Shown in pieces: positions 30,844 to 32,411 of a stretch of DNA of 32,411 bases (position 1 is the first letter of the stretch; each line of letters starts with the position of its first letter). Made by a program: the position numbers and the translations under genes. The notes beneath the pieces are model-generated. The model ran no database searches, was not told the DNA's origin, and was given only the letters and a program-made list of their open reading frames with translations. This DNA comes from Actinotalea lenta. Its GTDB lineage: Bacteria > Actinomycetota > Actinomycetes > Actinomycetales > Cellulomonadaceae. The DNA lies in assembly GCF_030586465.1 (NCBI RefSeq), contig NZ_JAUQYP010000001.1:1723323-1755733 (forward strand), read 5' to 3'.

Positions 30844-31914
30844 GTGAGGTGGCAAAGCAGGGGGCGACGGGCGGCGTACATAACGGTTGCCGCGGGCCTC
30901 GCACTCGCGGCAGGTGGATGCACCCCGGTTGCCGCAGGGAAGTCATCCGCGACGACACCGACGACCGTCTCGCAGTCGCCCGCTACGACGGCGCCGACCG
31001 CCACCGCGGAGCCCTCGAGCGCGTCGCCGACCGTCGATACGGCCGCGGCGGTGGAGTCTGCGGCGCCCGAGACCGCGTTGGCGGCGGTGGGCGAGTTGGT
31101 GGTCAAGGGTCGCGCACCCAAGACGGGGTACGACCGTGACCTGTTCGGGTCCGGGTGGGGCGATACGGACCACAACGGGTGCGACACCCGCAACGACATC
31201 CTGGCCAGGGACCTGACGGGCACGACGTTCAAGGCCGGCACCCACGACTGCGTGGTGCTGACCGGGACCTTGGCGGACCCGTACTCCGGTAAGACGATCA
31301 ACTTCGTGCGCGGCGAAGGCACCTCGACCGCGGTGCAGATCGACCACGTGGTGGCCTTGTCGGACGCCTGGCAGAAGGGCGCCCAGCAGTGGGAGGCCAC
31401 CAAGCGGGTGGCGTTCGCGAACGACCCGATGAACCTGCTGGCCGTGGACGGCCCGTTGAACGCGCAGAAGGGCGACGGGGACACCGCGACGTGGCTGCCG
31501 CCGAACAAGGCGTTCCGCTGCCAGTACGTGGCCCGCCAGGTCGGGGTGAAGGCCACCTACGGGGTGTGGGTCACCGTGGCCGAACGCGACGCCATGGTCC
31601 GGGTGCTGTCCACGTGCCCCAACGAGCCGCTACCTCCAGGAGCAGGCGCGGCGCCGTCTGCGAGCCCGACATCGACCCCGACACCGGAGACCACCCCCGC
31701 GCCACCGCCGCCCCCGGCTCCCGCGCCACCGGCACCACCGGCACCTGCGCCAGAGCCTGCGCCGGCGTGCGACCCCTCCTACCCAGACGTGTGCATCCCG
31801 CCCTACCCGCCGGACCTGAACTGCAAGGACGTCCCCTACAAGCGGTTCAAGGTCGTCGGCAGCGACCCGCACGGCTTCGACCGCGACCACGACGGCATCG
31901 GCTGCGAGAGTTAG
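30844..31914 (+). CDS. secreted DUF1524/HNH nuclease with C-terminal Excalibur-like domain
   Basis: This 356-residue protein begins with a hydrophobic signal (about 10-25) ending in an AAGGC lipobox-like site. A Ser/Thr/Ala-rich linker follows, then a DUF1524 HNH domain (about 80-260) with DHNGCDTRNDIL (109-120) and QIDHVVALSDAW (165-176); the Asp-His pair is the metal-binding core of the beta-beta-alpha fold. A Pro-rich linker (265-308) leads to a Cys-rich end, NCKDVPYKRF...DRDHDGIGCES, an Excalibur-type calcium-binding loop (DxDxDG). It should act outside the cell or at the surface on DNA. The GTG start at 30844 is chosen to place the signal at the N-terminus. Roles in nutrient DNA use, competition or defence cannot be separated. 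Confidence 0.85.
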   Translation: MRWQSRGRRAAYITVAAGLALAAGGCTPVAAGKSSATTPTTVSQSPATTAPTATAEPSSASPTVDTAAAVESAAPETALAAVGELVVKGRAPKTGYDRDLFGSGWGDTDHNGCDTRNDILARDLTGTTFKAGTHDCVVLTGTLADPYSGKTINFVRGEGTSTAVQIDHVVALSDAWQKGAQQWEATKRVAFANDPMNLLAVDGPLNAQKGDGDTATWLPPNKAFRCQYVARQVGVKATYGVWVTVAERDAMVRVLSTCPNEPLPPGAGAAPSASPTSTPTPETTPAPPPPPAPAPPAPPAPAPEPAPACDPSYPDVCIPPYPPDLNCKDVPYKRFKVVGSDPHGFDRDHDGIGCES

Positions 31915-31992
31915 CCCCGAGAACATACCGACTGCGGAAGGCGGCATGGGGACACTCGTCACTCCGTCGGACTTCACCCGTGAGCGCGCCCG

Positions 31993-32038
31993 TCAAGCGC
32001 CTTGAAGGGTGTGGACTTGAGTGGCTAGTTCGACTCAA
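31993..32038. promoter_or_regulatory. inverted repeats upstream of the DUF3892 gene
   Basis: TCAAG-CGC-CTTGA (31993-32005) and TTGAGT-N10-ACTCAA (32017-32022 with 32033-32038) lie in the 147-bp gap before the gene. They may be operators; no clear promoter boxes were identified. Confidence 0.4.
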
Positions 32039-32061
32039 CGACGAGACGAGGGGGCAGCAGC

Positions 32062-32322
32062 ATGGCTGACCGACGCGTGACGAACACCCACAAGGACGAC
32101 CAGGGCGACATCATGGCCCTGTGCGCCCCGGGGGCCGCCTGGTCGCCTCGGGGCAAGGGCGATGCCATCCGGGACATCGATAGCGGGGTGCACACGTACT
32201 ACGTGCAGTGGACCGACAAGCGCACCGAGATCACCGTGGTGAACGGGCCAACAGGCAAGTACCTGCGAACCGACTGGGACAACACGAGCAGGAACAATTT
32301 GGACGACCTGCCGGACTGCTGA
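32062..32322 (+). CDS. DUF3892-type small protein
   Basis: This 86-residue protein with the ATG behind GAGGGGG shows the DUF3892 pattern. It starts MADRRVTNTHKDDQGDI, then GAAWSPRGKGDAIRDIDSG, a strand-rich middle TYYVQWTDKRTEITVVNG and a C-terminal YLRTDWDN...NNLDDLPDC. The family is short, cytosolic and of unknown function, often found in accessory regions. It is followed by a very strong hairpin, so it is probably a single-gene transcript. The assignment rests on recalled family features and not on a search. Confidence 0.78.
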   Translation: MADRRVTNTHKDDQGDIMALCAPGAAWSPRGKGDAIRDIDSGVHTYYVQWTDKRTEITVVNGPTGKYLRTDWDNTSRNNLDDLPDC

Positions 32323-32328
32323 GGTGCG

Positions 32329-32372
32329 CCCGCAGGCCCGGCCAGAGCAGGGGCTCTGGTCGGGCCTGCGGG
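32329..32372. terminator. 20-bp stem-loop, probably a bidirectional terminator
   Basis: CCCGCAGGCCCGGCCAGAGC (32329-32348) pairs with 32353-32372 around the loop AGGG, with a single G-T wobble. It sits 6 bp after the DUF3892 stop and 7 bp before the stop of a likely convergent gene. Confidence 0.85.
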
Positions 32373-32379
32373 TGTGAGG

Positions 32380-32411
32380 TCAGAGGTTCTGCGTGAGGGC
32401 GTTGATGCCCC
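32380..32411 (-). CDS. last codons of a probable convergent gene (truncated by window edge)
   Basis: On the minus strand the frame reads GINALTQNL and stops at TGA (32382-32380), just before the bidirectional-looking hairpin. The stop-plus-terminator position suggests the end of a real gene, but nine residues cannot identify it. Confidence 0.35.
   Translation of the reverse strand, partial: GINALTQNL

Noticed and set aside
30257-30958. 233-codon minus-strand frame across two plus-strand genes
   Set aside because: There is no ribosome binding site, no recognisable domain, and it overlaps two better-supported genes.
1-32411. CRISPR array or rRNA genes
   Set aside because: No regularly spaced repeats of 20-40 bp with unique spacers and no rRNA signatures were seen on either strand.

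Overview
The window is very GC-rich DNA with frequent GTG starts, many 1-14 nt gene overlaps and actinobacterial protein families throughout. It most likely comes from a Gram-positive actinomycete of the Micrococcales/Cellulomonas type. That placement rests on protein flavour and base composition, not on a marker gene.

Region 1 (1-9.7 kb) is chromosomal housekeeping with an osmotic and ion-homeostasis theme. It holds a truncated ORF, a small membrane protein and a flavin disulfide oxidoreductase. Next comes an OpuC-type compatible-solute ABC transporter: two permeases, a substrate-binding lipoprotein that looks circularly permuted, and an ATPase on the opposite strand. A thiamine-binding-type protein is coupled to the binding protein. 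A CPA2/Kef-like antiporter, a voltage-gated-type K+ channel and an ATP-grasp enzyme follow.

Region 2 (9.7-17.3 kb) starts with tRNA-His, oligoribonuclease and a PAP2 phosphatase. It then has a four-gene minus-strand operon that looks like an exported polyuronate pathway. The genes are a UDP-sugar 6-dehydrogenase, a membrane GT2 synthase, an AlgG-like beta-helix C5-epimerase with a DPHD motif, and a PL14-like lyase. The dehydrogenase looks like a UDP-glucose type, so a glucuronan is at least as likely as alginate. tRNA-Arg(TCT) ends the region.

Region 3 (17.4-22.5 kb) is the strangest part. It has two paralogous, divergently transcribed gene pairs. Each pair joins a DDE/RNase H-fold transposase-like protein with an intact apparent D-D-E triad to a tyrosine-recombinase-like protein that has lost the nucleophilic tyrosine and other catalytic residues. 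The 165-bp centre between the pairs carries two inverted repeats and a direct repeat spaced 21 bp apart. I see no terminal inverted repeats or target-site duplication. This could be an undescribed mobile element or a domesticated system.

Region 4 (22.5-32.4 kb) is an accessory or defence island. It has a complete type I restriction-modification operon (hsdM-hsdS-hsdR, consecutive genes overlapping), orphan proteins, a secreted DUF1524/HNH nuclease with an Excalibur-like tail, a DUF3892 protein, and a strong hairpin before a truncated convergent ORF.
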